Below, piece after piece: positions 1-7,280 of a stretch of DNA of 64,000 nt. The stretch lies in assembly GCF_003054195.1 (NCBI RefSeq), contig NZ_QBKP01000013.1, forward strand, positions 1 through 64,000. The letters run 5' to 3'. The position numbers were made by a program, and so were the translations under genes. Origin of the DNA: Gemmobacter caeni. GTDB taxonomy: Bacteria; Pseudomonadota; Alphaproteobacteria; Rhodobacterales; Rhodobacteraceae. The number at the start of each line of letters is the position of its first letter. The stretch's first letter is position 1. The notes under the pieces were generated by a model. That model made no database searches. It saw only the letters and a list, made by a program, of their open reading frames with translations, and was not told the origin of the DNA.

Positions 1-95
1 CTGGAAAGCTACGCCGCCACGGGCCTGCTCAACCGCGAGCCAAAGGGGTCACTTTTGGGCGCCGATCGGGGGGCCCGTTTGGATGCCGATTGACA
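1..95. mobile_element. End of an IS21-family element
   Basis: The segment holds two imperfect direct copies of a unit beginning GGGG and ending GCCGAT (about 46-68 and 70-90), then TGACA at 91-95. Multiple terminal repeats and a TGT...ACA end are typical of IS21-family ends. The rest of the element lies left of the window. A reading frame open from base 1 runs to a TGA at 91-93, but too little is present to assign it to istA or istB. The recombinase reading frame on the other strand loses homology exactly at 95/96, which places the insertion point there. Confidence 0.6.
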
Positions 96-1249
96 TTCTG
101 AAACTCACACTCGAGGCTCGGCAGCTGCGCCATAAGGCGCGACAGCTGGTCCTCTGGAATAAACCTTGGCACGCGGTGTGCCAACTTCGGCAGATCGTTC
201 GGATCAAGAATGGGTCGGGTCGGAAAATTGGGCCAATCCCATGCCGCGCCATCAGACAGGAACTTGGCAACTGTGCCCGCCCTTGCTCGACGAGCGTTTA
301 TGGACAGTGGCGCGCCGGTGCGTGTTGCAATGTCGAACTGAAGGTGGCGAAGGTAATCGTTGAAAAGCTCAGGATTGATATCAGCAAAGTTCAAAATGCT
401 GGGCTGCCGGGTAGACAAGTAAGTCACAAAATGCCTCATCGAAACGGCCATGTGATCTACCGTCGGGCGAGCAAGACTGACCCGCTTTCTCTCAAGCCAC
501 CGGTTTGCCCATTCCTGCAGGTCTGGCCTCGGCGAAGCGATCGGCTTGCGCTTGTCTTGGATAATCTGAGGTCGGATGACATCGTTCCCGTTTTGGAAGA
601 GGAGCAGTTGCAGAACGCGGGTTTTAACCCGCCAGCTGCGCTGAAAGCCTGCCGGGAAGCTTTCTTTCTCGTTTCGGAAGATATGAGTGTCATGCCGTGC
701 GGCGAAGGCGTCGACACCTGCGATCATTTCGTCGAGGTGATGCTGGCGAAGATCGCCGAAAGAGCGAACACCCGTGTGCATCGCAAGGCGTGGCAAAACC
801 ACGCGGAGCGCTGCTTGCACGCCGGTTGCGGAATAGCCAATCTTCGCACTGTCCGCGACCAATGCGTCGAGCCCCTCATAGGCGTTCAATGGCTCCATCG
901 TCTCCGCCACACGCATGTTCCCGACTGCGAACAGGAAATCGTAGTCCAAGCGGATTCGGTCGGTCATGGCTGCGTAATAGAGATAGCTGCGTGCCCTAAA
1001 GCTGACCGGATAAGTCGGGTGGGCCTGCTTGTCACCATTTAGGCAGCCAATTCTGATGGGCAGGGGAGCAGCGAACCAATCCCTGATATCCGGCCACCGC
1101 TCAATAAACGTGGATCGGTATATCAGCCGCTTGCGGCGAAAACTTTCAGCCATCGGGATGCGCGCCAGAAATGCCGCATAGTCAGCTTCGTCTGCGTGCT
1201 CAAATATGACAGGGCGGTCGGCGTCCGATTTTGGCGATGCATGGGTCAC
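96..1249 (-). pseudogene. TnpB-like tyrosine recombinase, C-terminus removed by IS21-like insertion
   Basis: The start is a GTG that overlaps the stop of the upstream recombinase (GTGA, 1246-1249), so the two are probably translationally coupled. The product reads VTHASPKSD and continues through a long N-terminal region and a SAM-like core-binding region (around TVDHMAVSMRHFVTYL). It then enters the start of the catalytic domain (FIPEDQLSRLMAQLPSLE) and breaks off. The last authentic residues are about ECEFQN; the frame then runs about 20 codons into the IS21-like end and stops at 29-31. The catalytic Arg, HxxR and Tyr motifs are all absent, so the protein cannot be an active recombinase. Confidence 0.75.
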
Positions 1250-2478
1250 AGACCCTCTCCGTCCGTTGTTTGTGAAGGACGATCCAGCCCCAAGGCGTGT
1301 CGATACTCGGCGACCACCACGGCGTCGGAAACCCTTGTGTAAATTCTGGTCGATTCCGGCGAGGCATGACCCAATCGCTTCTGTAGTGTCAGTTCTCGCA
1401 TCCCTGCCTCCCACATGCGCGTCGCATGGGTGTGGCGAAGGGCGTGCGGTGTCATCCACGGCTCACGGATCTCGGCGCGCTCACATGCGCGAGCGAAAAG
1501 TCGCGCCAGCGAAGAATAGGACAGCGGTTCTTGACGGTTTACGCCTGTGCCGCCGAGCAGGAACACGAAAGGAGCGTCAGCATCACCCGGCCGTTCGTGC
1601 ATGACGTATGTGTTCAGCGTTTCCAGTGTCTCGCCATCATGCAAATCGACTACGCGCTCGACGCGAGACTTTGATCGCGCGCCCTTTGGATGATCATCGC
1701 GGCAGCGCACAAAGATGCGTCTGCGCCCGTAGCCTATATCGGTGAGATGCAACCCGAGAACTTCTCCGGGGCGCAGGCCTCCGTTCAGCATCAGTAATAC
1801 TAGGCTGCGATCTCGGAGATTGCGCGTGGCGGCCAATAGGCCTTCGACCTGTTGCTGACTCATCGGTCTTGGAAGCCGCTGCATGGTCTTGAGGCGCAAT
1901 TCTCTGACCTCAGACCTCTGCCGTGAAATCCCTGTCAGAAACGGCCTGTGCCTGTCGCTCACCCGCCAGGATTTTTGATCTTGTTTCTTCACGATCGGGT
2001 TTGCCCCGCTGAACGCTCCGGTGAAAATCGCCCAACGATAGAAGGCGTCGACCGCCACAAGGGCGCGATTGATCGTGGCGGCCGACAGTCCTTTTGCAAC
2101 GGGCGCCCCCTCACTCACCACAAGTCTGATCGAAGTGCTCCGGCGCTTGCGGTTAGCGGGCACTGATCGAAGGTGCCCCAGGAAGGCGACGGAGAGTTCA
2201 GGGGAGAAGGCGGTCCAATGAATTCCTTGGGTTGAGAGAAAGGTCCAGAGATGAATGAGGTCGCGCGCGTAGGCGAGGGCGGTGTTGGGCGAATATGCTT
2301 TCGCCAGCAAGTAGGCAGCAAATCGACAGATCGGATCGACTGGATTACCTTTCAAATCTGTCACCAGAATTGTGCCGCCGTTAGCGGAAGTTGTCAGTTT
2401 GAACATCAGCGCCTCAAGAGATTCCGGGGTTATGCCGTCCAGCATAGGGCAAAACGCCGCCGCGGGCGTGCTGTCCAC
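1246..2478 (-). CDS. Tyrosine recombinase, TnpA-like (XerC/D fold)
   Basis: This 410-residue site-specific recombinase has an N-terminal SAM-like DNA-binding domain (about residues 50-170) and a C-terminal catalytic domain. The catalytic signature is complete: Arg I in GLRPGEVLGL, the HxxR box in TPHALRHTHATR, LGH in RLGHASPEST, and the nucleophile Tyr in RIYTRVS. It would cut and rejoin DNA through a covalent 3'-phosphotyrosine intermediate. Its stop overlaps the GTG of the TnpB-like gene by 4 bp. The start ATG at 2478 lies only a few bases inside the inferred element end, so an internal ATG (MLDGITPES) is a possible alternative. The partner recombinase is broken, so the element is probably immobile. 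Confidence 0.85.
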   Translation of the reverse strand: MDSTPAAAFCPMLDGITPESLEALMFKLTTSANGGTILVTDLKGNPVDPICRFAAYLLAKAYSPNTALAYARDLIHLWTFLSTQGIHWTAFSPELSVAFLGHLRSVPANRKRRSTSIRLVVSEGAPVAKGLSAATINRALVAVDAFYRWAIFTGAFSGANPIVKKQDQKSWRVSDRHRPFLTGISRQRSEVRELRLKTMQRLPRPMSQQQVEGLLAATRNLRDRSLVLLMLNGGLRPGEVLGLHLTDIGYGRRRIFVRCRDDHPKGARSKSRVERVVDLHDGETLETLNTYVMHERPGDADAPFVFLLGGTGVNRQEPLSYSSLARLFARACERAEIREPWMTPHALRHTHATRMWEAGMRELTLQKRLGHASPESTRIYTRVSDAVVVAEYRHALGLDRPSQTTDGEGL

Positions 2479-2484
2479 ATAATC

Positions 2485-2775
2485 GACTCCTCAAAAGCCC
2501 ATTCTGCGGACTTTCGCCACCGAGCCATGTTTCATCATGCCGCAGGAATCTGGCTCGCCGAGACCATCTTCGGGCCGACGATCACGCTTTCCACCGGCCG
2601 GATCATCCCGACCCGGTGGGTCGGCGAGCAGCATGTGCGCGAGGACCTGGGGTTCATTCCGAGTTTCGCGGACTGGGTCAAGGCGATCCGGCCAGAGCCT
2701 TGGATGGGCCGCGCCGAAAAGATCGAGGCGCTGGTCGATCCGCACCTGGCACCGCCGGTTGTGGAGGTTAGCTGA
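2485..2775 (+). pseudogene. DUF6915-like protein, 5' end removed by the Tn554-like insertion
   Basis: From about 2485 the plus-strand frame reads DSSKAHSADFRHRAMFHHAAG and ends PPVVEVS. It contains IPTRWVGEQHVREDLGFIPS, which I recognise as the C-terminal two-thirds of the DUF6915 family. Family members normally begin some 30 residues earlier with a motif such as HPYHHALSS. That region is absent and is replaced by the recombinase element. The function of the family is unknown. Translation might restart at ATG 2527, but the conserved N-terminus is lost. The gene ends 1 bp before the ATG of the next small gene, so it was probably the first gene of that operon. Confidence 0.7.
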
Positions 2776-2776
2776 C

Positions 2777-2971
2777 ATGAGCCGGGCTTACCGCGATCTC
2801 GGCGTCTCGCCCGAAATCACGCCGCTCGCGATGCTGCGCATTGCCATCGGTCGCCTTCATCCCGACACGCTGGCCGTGCGCAGCTGGCGCGCGGCGCGAA
2901 AACGCTATTACCGCGAACTCCTGCAGGCCCATGCCGAAGCGCAGGCCCTGGCGCATGTCGCCTGCGAGTGA
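2777..2971 (+). CDS. Small basic conserved protein, 64 aa, unknown function
   Basis: The 64-residue protein starts MSRAYRDLGVSPEITPL and has a basic central helix (RSWRAARKRYYREL). Its ATG follows the stop of the broken DUF6915 gene by 1 bp, with a GGAGG-type ribosome site inside that gene (GGAGG at about 2763). That implies coupled expression, and the insertion upstream may have separated the pair from its native promoter. I cannot assign a function. A strong terminator hairpin follows at 3000-3025. Confidence 0.6.
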   Translation: MSRAYRDLGVSPEITPLAMLRIAIGRLHPDTLAVRSWRAARKRYYRELLQAHAEAQALAHVACE

Positions 2972-2999
2972 TCCGGGCTGACCATCCAAGTTCCAACCA

Positions 3000-3025
3000 G
3001 CCCGGCCTTCTGGCCGGGCCTTTTC
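3000..3025 (+). terminator. Rho-independent terminator
   Basis: An 8-bp GC stem (GCCCGGCC 3000-3007 with GGCCGGGC 3012-3019) closes a TTCT loop and is followed by CTTTTC. It ends the small operon 2485-2971. Confidence 0.75.
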
Positions 3026-3039
3026 ATTCTGGAGGCACT

Positions 3040-3462
3040 ATGGCCGACTATTTCACCCACTTTTCCTGCGTCCTTGACGTGGGTTCCCCAGAAAAAGCCA
3101 CCACGGCGCTTGGTCTCTTGGCCCACCTGCATCTCGACGAGGAGGGCGCCGACGATCCGGAATATGCGGGCTTCGCCATGACACAGCAGGACGGTCCCGG
3201 CAGTTCGATCCTCTGGTTCCATGACGATGACGGGCAAGGCGATATCGAAGGCGTCATCCGCTTCGTGCTGCGGCTGGCGGAAGAGATCGACCTCACCGGC
3301 CTCTGGGGTTTCGAAGTCGCGTACACCTGTTCCCGGCCCCGCTTGGACGCCTTCGGCGGTGGAGCGCATGTCATCGACCTTGGCGCGCGGAAATCCATCG
3401 GCTGGACCAGCACGCATGAATGGCTCGAGGCCGCGCTGCGCGGGGAGGACTTCGATGCCTGA
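3040..3462 (+). CDS. Acidic conserved protein, 140 aa, unknown function
   Basis: ATG 3040 has a good GGAGG site at 3031-3035. The product begins MADYFTHFSCVLDVGS and is acidic, with motifs such as ILWFHDDDGQGDIEGVIRF and GLWGFEVAYTCSRPR. It has no membrane segment, signal peptide or catalytic signature that I recognise. It overlaps the next gene by 8 bp, so the two are co-translated. Neighbouring accessory genes suggest plasmid or ICE cargo. Confidence 0.65.
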   Translation: MADYFTHFSCVLDVGSPEKATTALGLLAHLHLDEEGADDPEYAGFAMTQQDGPGSSILWFHDDDGQGDIEGVIRFVLRLAEEIDLTGLWGFEVAYTCSRPRLDAFGGGAHVIDLGARKSIGWTSTHEWLEAALRGEDFDA

Positions 3463-4099
3463 GGTGATCTGCACCACGGTCTATCAGTTCCCGGAACTGT
3501 CCGCCGCCGCCAAGGACAAGGCCCGCAGCTGGTATCGCGAGGCGGCCGTCACCGACGATTGGTGGGATGCGGTCTATGAGGACTTCGAGCGCATCTGCGA
3601 CATCCTCGGGGTCAGCCTCAAGACCCGGCCCGTCCGGCTGATGGGCGGCGGTATCCGCCAGAGGCCTTGCGTCTGGTTCTCAGGGTTCTCGTCTCAGGGG
3701 GACGGCGCATCCTTCGAAGCCACGGTCAGGCATGCCAAGGGCTCCGCGCGCGAAATCCGCGCCTATGCCCCGAAGGATCACGCGTTGCACGGCATTGCGG
3801 ACCGCCTGCAGAGCGCTCAGCGGCAGAATTTCTATCAGCTCAGCGCCGATGTGACCCATCGCGGGCGCTACTATAACGAATACTGCATGACCATCGATGT
3901 GGCGCGCGATAGCCCGACCGGGCAGGCACCGACTGGGGGGAGTGAGGAGACCGTCGTGGAGGCACTGCGCGATCTTGCCCGCTGGCTCTATCGGCAGTTG
4001 GAGGCCGAGTATGACCACCTCACTTCGGATGAGGCCATCGAGGAAGGGATCATCGCGAACGAGTATACGTTCACCGAGGCAGGGCGGCGGTTCGGGTGA
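3455..4099 (+). CDS. Conserved protein, 214 aa, unknown function
   Basis: The start is ATG 3455, inside the end of the upstream gene, preceded by GGGGAGGA. The protein reads MPEVICTTVYQFPELSAAAK and is rich in aromatic and charged residues (RSWYREAAVTDDWWDAVYED). Its C-terminus is acidic and probably helical (WLYRQLEAEYDHLTSDEAIEE). I recall similar proteins being labelled as antitoxins in some genomes, but I see no motif here that supports that. It is probably functionally linked to the upstream 140 aa protein because the genes overlap. Confidence 0.65.
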   Translation: MPEVICTTVYQFPELSAAAKDKARSWYREAAVTDDWWDAVYEDFERICDILGVSLKTRPVRLMGGGIRQRPCVWFSGFSSQGDGASFEATVRHAKGSAREIRAYAPKDHALHGIADRLQSAQRQNFYQLSADVTHRGRYYNEYCMTIDVARDSPTGQAPTGGSEETVVEALRDLARWLYRQLEAEYDHLTSDEAIEEGIIANEYTFTEAGRRFG

Positions 4100-4131
4100 T
4101 GGCTGCGGTAAAGCCGCAACCTTAATGTGAT

Positions 4132-4159
4132 CTGGGCCAGAACCTTGCTTTTGGCCCAG
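4132..4159. terminator. Intergenic hairpin
   Basis: CTGGGCCA (4132-4139) pairs with TGGCCCAG (4152-4159) around a 12-base loop, in the 97-bp gap before the DUF433 gene. There is no clear T-run, so it could be a weak terminator for 3040-4099 or an operator for the downstream toxin-antitoxin genes. Confidence 0.4.
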
Positions 4160-4196
4160 AACTGATCCATATATCTTTCCTGATCGGGGAAACATT

Positions 4197-4802
4197 ATGC
4201 CAGCAGAACTGACCATCAACGAAGCGGCCCATCTTGCGGGTGTGTCGACCAAACTCATCGAGAAATCGGTGGAGTCAGGAATCTTGCATGCCGAGAAGGT
4301 GACCGATGTCCTGACTCGCCGGTTGACCCGCCGCTTGCCGCTTGCAGCGGTGCCATTTCTGTCGGCGATCAACGACGAGTGGCTCCGGGATCTTCCCGTC
4401 GCGCGCAAGCGGCGCATCTGGACGATTGTCAGCCGCAGTCGTCTTGCAGCCGAGGCCCGGCTCGCCGAAGTGCGCCTCAACGAAACCATCACCCTCGACC
4501 TCGAGGGCATGGCTGGCACGCGTACGCGCCTCGCTTACGACTATCGGGCTGCCCGCGATGCCCACCTCGTTTCCGACGACGAGATCTTGGGCGGAACGCC
4601 CGTCATTCGCGGCACCCGCCTGACGGTCTATTCGGTCCTTGGGCGTCTCGAAGGAGGCGATACGGTCGCGGACTTGGTGGAGGATTATCCAGGCATTCCG
4701 GAAGCCGCTTTTCTGGCGGCAGCGACCTATGCAAGAACCCACCCGCTGCGCGGGCGCCCGTCCGGGCGGCCCTGGGTGCCGGACGCAACAGTCCGGCACT
4801 GA
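4197..4802 (+). CDS. DUF433 antitoxin-like protein with N-terminal helix-turn-helix
   Basis: The 201-residue protein has an N-terminal HTH of the MerR/excisionase type (LTINEAAHLAGVSTKLIEKS, residues 5-24). Its C-terminal DUF433 domain (about residues 120-190) carries the usual signature DDEILGGTPVIRGTRLTVYS. DUF433 proteins generally pair with a DUF5615 PIN-like toxin encoded immediately downstream. That is the case here, with 3 bp between the genes, but the toxin is truncated. The HTH suggests it represses its own promoter. With the toxin broken, the antitoxin may now be an orphan able to neutralise related toxins. Confidence 0.75.
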   Translation: MPAELTINEAAHLAGVSTKLIEKSVESGILHAEKVTDVLTRRLTRRLPLAAVPFLSAINDEWLRDLPVARKRRIWTIVSRSRLAAEARLAEVRLNETITLDLEGMAGTRTRLAYDYRAARDAHLVSDDEILGGTPVIRGTRLTVYSVLGRLEGGDTVADLVEDYPGIPEAAFLAAATYARTHPLRGRPSGRPWVPDATVRH

Positions 4803-4805
4803 GAG

Positions 4806-4946
4806 ATGCAGTTCTTTGTCGATGAATGCATCTCGCCGCAGGTTGCTGCGCGGCTCAACGGTACCGACCGCAATACGGCCGTTCAGCCTGCTCGCATGAT
4901 CGCTGCAACCAGGACTTCCTTCGTCACCTTTTGTGCGCGGCCCTGA
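4806..4946 (+). pseudogene. Truncated DUF5615 PIN-like toxin
   Basis: ATG 4806 gives MQFFVDECISPQVAARLNG, a close match to the conserved start of DUF5615 PIN-like toxins (first acidic residues DE). After about codon 19 the resemblance ends, and the frame runs into DNA that is the antisense of the next gene's 3' end, stopping at 4944-4946. The normal length is about 110 residues, so the remaining active-site acidic residues are missing. The break at about 4862-4880 marks a recombination junction. Confidence 0.65.
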
Positions 4947-5560
4947 AGGATCTGGAATCCCTCTGACACCAACAGCTTGCTCGTGACGGCATCAACCAAA
5001 TCAGGATTCATCTTCTCGGTCACGGCGAGTGCTTCCCGGCAGGCATCAGGAAATTTAGAGCAGGCTTCAACGACGTAGTCGGTGCCCATTGCCAGGGCGA
5101 CGGCGGCGATGTCGAACATGTCCCGGGGCTGGAGGTGCGAGCCGCGGAATACCACCTTTTTCGCGAGGATTTCAGCGGGCGTCTCAAGTTTAACGCGTCG
5201 TCCGCGGATTTCGGAAATGACATACGGTTCTTCGGTGACCGGGTCGCAGCAGATGAAGTCGATCTCGCCGACGCCATTGAACACGATCTTCAGGGCGCGT
5301 GTACCATCGGTTTCATAGTCGCTCGGTGCGAGCGCCAGATCGTATCCCTGCGTCTCGGGGTTCAAATACGGGATGTACTGGGCATCGTCGATGAAGAGGT
5401 CGATGTCGTGGCTTTCGCGATGCTTGATCTGGAGCATGAGAGCCGTTCCGCCCCCAAAGCTCCAGTTCGACATGTCGATACCTTGGCCGTTGGCTTGGTC
5501 AATGATCGCCATAGCCACGTCAAAAAGCTCTGGCCAGCGGCTTGGCTGCGGGACGTTCAT
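4883..5560 (-). CDS. AbiEii/AbiGii-family nucleotidyltransferase toxin
   Basis: The 225-residue protein has the minimal nucleotidyltransferase signature of the AbiEii type: GGGTALMLQI at 36-45 and the metal-binding DID at 52-54 in SHDIDLFIDD. EIDFICCDP supplies a further acidic strand, and a helical C-terminal domain follows. Family members are toxins of type IV-like toxin-antitoxin and phage-abortive systems that transfer nucleotides to RNA or protein targets. It begins directly after the stop of an 87-residue gene with no gap, so the two form a two-gene unit. The partner is not a typical AbiEi winged-helix antitoxin. Its 3' end abuts the broken PIN toxin. Confidence 0.7.
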   Translation of the reverse strand: MNVPQPSRWPELFDVAMAIIDQANGQGIDMSNWSFGGGTALMLQIKHRESHDIDLFIDDAQYIPYLNPETQGYDLALAPSDYETDGTRALKIVFNGVGEIDFICCDPVTEEPYVISEIRGRRVKLETPAEILAKKVVFRGSHLQPRDMFDIAAVALAMGTDYVVEACSKFPDACREALAVTEKMNPDLVDAVTSKLLVSEGFQILQGRAQKVTKEVLVAAIMRAG

Positions 5561-5824
5561 TCAGATCGCAAGCGGGAGTTTGTATCCGGCGAGCTCGGAG
5601 AATTTCTTTGCGACCACGGTGACCGCGTCCTTGCTGACACCCATCTCGTCGATAAACGACTGCTGCAGTTTGGGTGACACTTCGGACAGGAAGGCGAACA
5701 CGCTGCAATCGCAGGAATCGACACTCTTGATGTCGGCGATCTTTTCGGCCAGCTGGGCAGCCGTCACCAGCACGCCGTAAGGCGCGCTGACTGTCGACAT
5801 CACTTTCGCTGCGACCGAGGCCAT
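5561..5824 (-). CDS. Small partner of the nucleotidyltransferase, putative antitoxin
   Basis: The 87-residue protein begins MASVAAKVMSTVSAPYGVLV and has two cysteines in SVDSCDCSVFAF. It appears largely helical. Its stop is immediately followed by the ATG of the AbiEii-like gene, so the two are translationally coupled. The position of a short gene just upstream of a nucleotidyltransferase toxin suggests an antitoxin or regulator. It lacks the winged helix of AbiEi, so this role is inferred from context only. Confidence 0.6.
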   Translation of the reverse strand: MASVAAKVMSTVSAPYGVLVTAAQLAEKIADIKSVDSCDCSVFAFLSEVSPKLQQSFIDEMGVSKDAVTVVAKKFSELAGYKLPLAI

Positions 5825-5907
5825 TGCATCATCTCTGTGTGGTAACTGCCCATGTAATGTAGTCCACGGGCCTCAACAAAGCAATAAAGCCCCGTTTGAA
5901 CCAAGTT

Positions 5908-6204
5908 TCACCTGTTCCCGTCGATCCACTTCGACATCAGGCACTTGTCGCGGAAGCACTCGTCTGGCACGGCGCGGCGCTTGATGCGGGCCAAGCGTTC
6001 GGCAAAGGCGACCTGCTTGGACGACGGAAGACGGTCCAGCTCGGAGACTGGCTTCAGGTTAGCCTGGGCTTCGATCCAGGCGCTGAGAGTGCGTCGGTCC
6101 TTTTGAACCTCCCAAGGCAGAAGCGTCTGGTTGCGCAGCGCCAGAGCGCGCGCATAGGCGATCTGCTTCGGCGTGGAGGGCAGGGCAAAGGTAGTGTTTT
6201 CCAT
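5908..6204 (-). CDS. Small protein with two internal repeats, unknown function
   Basis: ATG 6204 is preceded by GGGAGA at a good distance; upstream in-frame codons lack a ribosome site. The 98-residue protein contains two related units of about 40 residues. One starts STPKQIAYARALA and ends LSAWIEA; the other starts SSKQVAFAERLAR and ends MSKWID. Shared positions are KQ-A-A--LA, a central P-E/-DE, and S-W/KWI. The pattern resembles short DNA-associated repeat modules (compare DUF3072-like tails), but I cannot name a function. Confidence 0.6.
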   Translation of the reverse strand: MENTTFALPSTPKQIAYARALALRNQTLLPWEVQKDRRTLSAWIEAQANLKPVSELDRLPSSKQVAFAERLARIKRRAVPDECFRDKCLMSKWIDGNR

Positions 6205-6368
6205 CGGGTATCTCCCTTGGCTGGTCCCTCGGAATATAGAACATAACAGGAACAAAATCAACCCGACGGGACCCGAAGAGGCAGAGGTGGGCGGTATCCG
6301 GGGGACGTGCGGGCGAGTCGAGAGAGCTGCCGATGCGCGTCCTTCACCCCTGATCTGGAGGATTTCCG

Positions 6369-6791
6369 ATGAATCAAATTGCTACCGAAGCCAAGCCTGC
6401 GACGCTTGTCCCCGAAACCCGTCGCATGGAGTTCTTGCCGGGCCTGTTCGGCCGCAAGCTGATGCTGGTTGGCGAACGCACCGTCTATCAGTTCATGTCC
6501 TGGCTTGCCCCCGAAGATTACACCGGCGGCATGTGGCGGTTCCACGAACAGGGTCGCCAGCCGCTGTTCCTGTCGCCCGAAACCGACAAGCGGTTCCGCA
6601 TCTCTTGCGAGACCAATAGCTATCAGGGCGAGGTTTCTGCAGAGGCCGCCGGGATCATAGCGACCCTGTTCGCCCTCTCGCACCTGTCGTTCCGGCACGA
6701 AGCCGACCAACTCGCTGACGCCTATGCGCGCCTCTATGCCTTCGCCGGGGATCATGCCGAGGCGGGAGAGATTTTCGCGGCTATCGACTGA
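6369..6791 (+). CDS. klcA: ArdB/KlcA-family anti-restriction protein
   Basis: The 140-residue protein matches ArdB/KlcA from end to end. It has an N-terminal stretch VPETRRMEFLPGLFG, the core YTGGMWRFHEQGRQPLFLSP, SAEAAGIIATLFALSHLSF, and an ending EIFAAID. These proteins are carried by conjugative plasmids and block type I restriction of incoming DNA without binding DNA directly. The ribosome site is CTGGAGG about 8 bases before ATG 6369. It lies upstream of the methyltransferase/helicase gene, forming an anti-restriction group. Confidence 0.85.
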   Translation: MNQIATEAKPATLVPETRRMEFLPGLFGRKLMLVGERTVYQFMSWLAPEDYTGGMWRFHEQGRQPLFLSPETDKRFRISCETNSYQGEVSAEAAGIIATLFALSHLSFRHEADQLADAYARLYAFAGDHAEAGEIFAAID

Positions 6792-7280
6792 GGGTCAAAA
6801 CTGGGCGGGCCGATCGCAGGGATTCCCCGGCTGGCCTGCCGTCCGTTTGAAAAGAAGCAGGGTCGCCCGCCGCATCCATGGCTCGACCGGGCGAGGTATT
6901 GCCCGACCTATGCGGTCAGGCACCGCCCCGCACCACATGCTTCTTTGAGGGATGATGGTTTGCAGCGTTCTGAGCGCTCCAAGTCGCGATTTTTCAAAGA
7001 GGTTGATGGCCAGATTTACGCTGGCGGGAGCCGACGATGCTGGGTTTCGCCCTGCAGTGGTTGCCTACGGAGGTCTTGGGCACCTCCCGGCGTGCCGCCG
7101 GGACCGGGCCTTGGTCCTGCGGACGGGAGCCAGCCTTGGCCATCTCCCCCCATGCGGGCCACAGTCCCTGGCCCGGGGAAGGGGAGGGGAGGGAGAGCGG
7201 AGCCGGAAGGGGTCAGGTTCCGGCGGGTGAGAGAGAGCGCCGCGCGGGACTGCCCCTCCAGCTCTCTCGAGGTTTCCCTG
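6792..7280. other. 489-bp non-coding leader upstream of the giant helicase gene
   Basis: The open frame of the helicase gene extends back to 6945, but that stretch is rich in Pro/Gly/Arg and has no homology-like features, so I treat it as non-coding. AAAGAAGCA (6851-6859) and TGCTTCTTT (6938-6946) form a distant inverted repeat around a GC-rich core. It could be a promoter or leader region. No defined promoter was recognised. Confidence 0.35.

Larger units (their letters stand above)
96..2484 (-). mobile_element. Tn554-like element (two overlapping tyrosine recombinases), truncated
   Basis: Two tyrosine recombinase genes overlap by 4 bp and are read toward the left. A roughly 410 aa TnpA-like protein is followed by a larger TnpB-like protein with a long N-terminal region. 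This is the layout of Tn554-type elements, which usually also carry tnpC further on. The right boundary is inferred at about 2484/2485, because a DUF6915 reading frame on the plus strand resumes in frame there. No terminal inverted repeats are seen, which fits this family. The left part is lost to, or lies beyond, the IS21-like insertion. Confidence 0.6.

Noticed and set aside
83-1042. A 319-codon plus-strand frame over the broken recombinase
   Set aside because: Antisense of the TnpB-like gene, which shows clear recombinase N-domain sequence in the other direction.
6945-7280. N-terminal extension of the helicase frame
   Set aside because: The 112 extra codons are Pro/Gly/Arg-rich and lack a ribosome site. 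The domain-like sequence begins at MNDLSS (7281).
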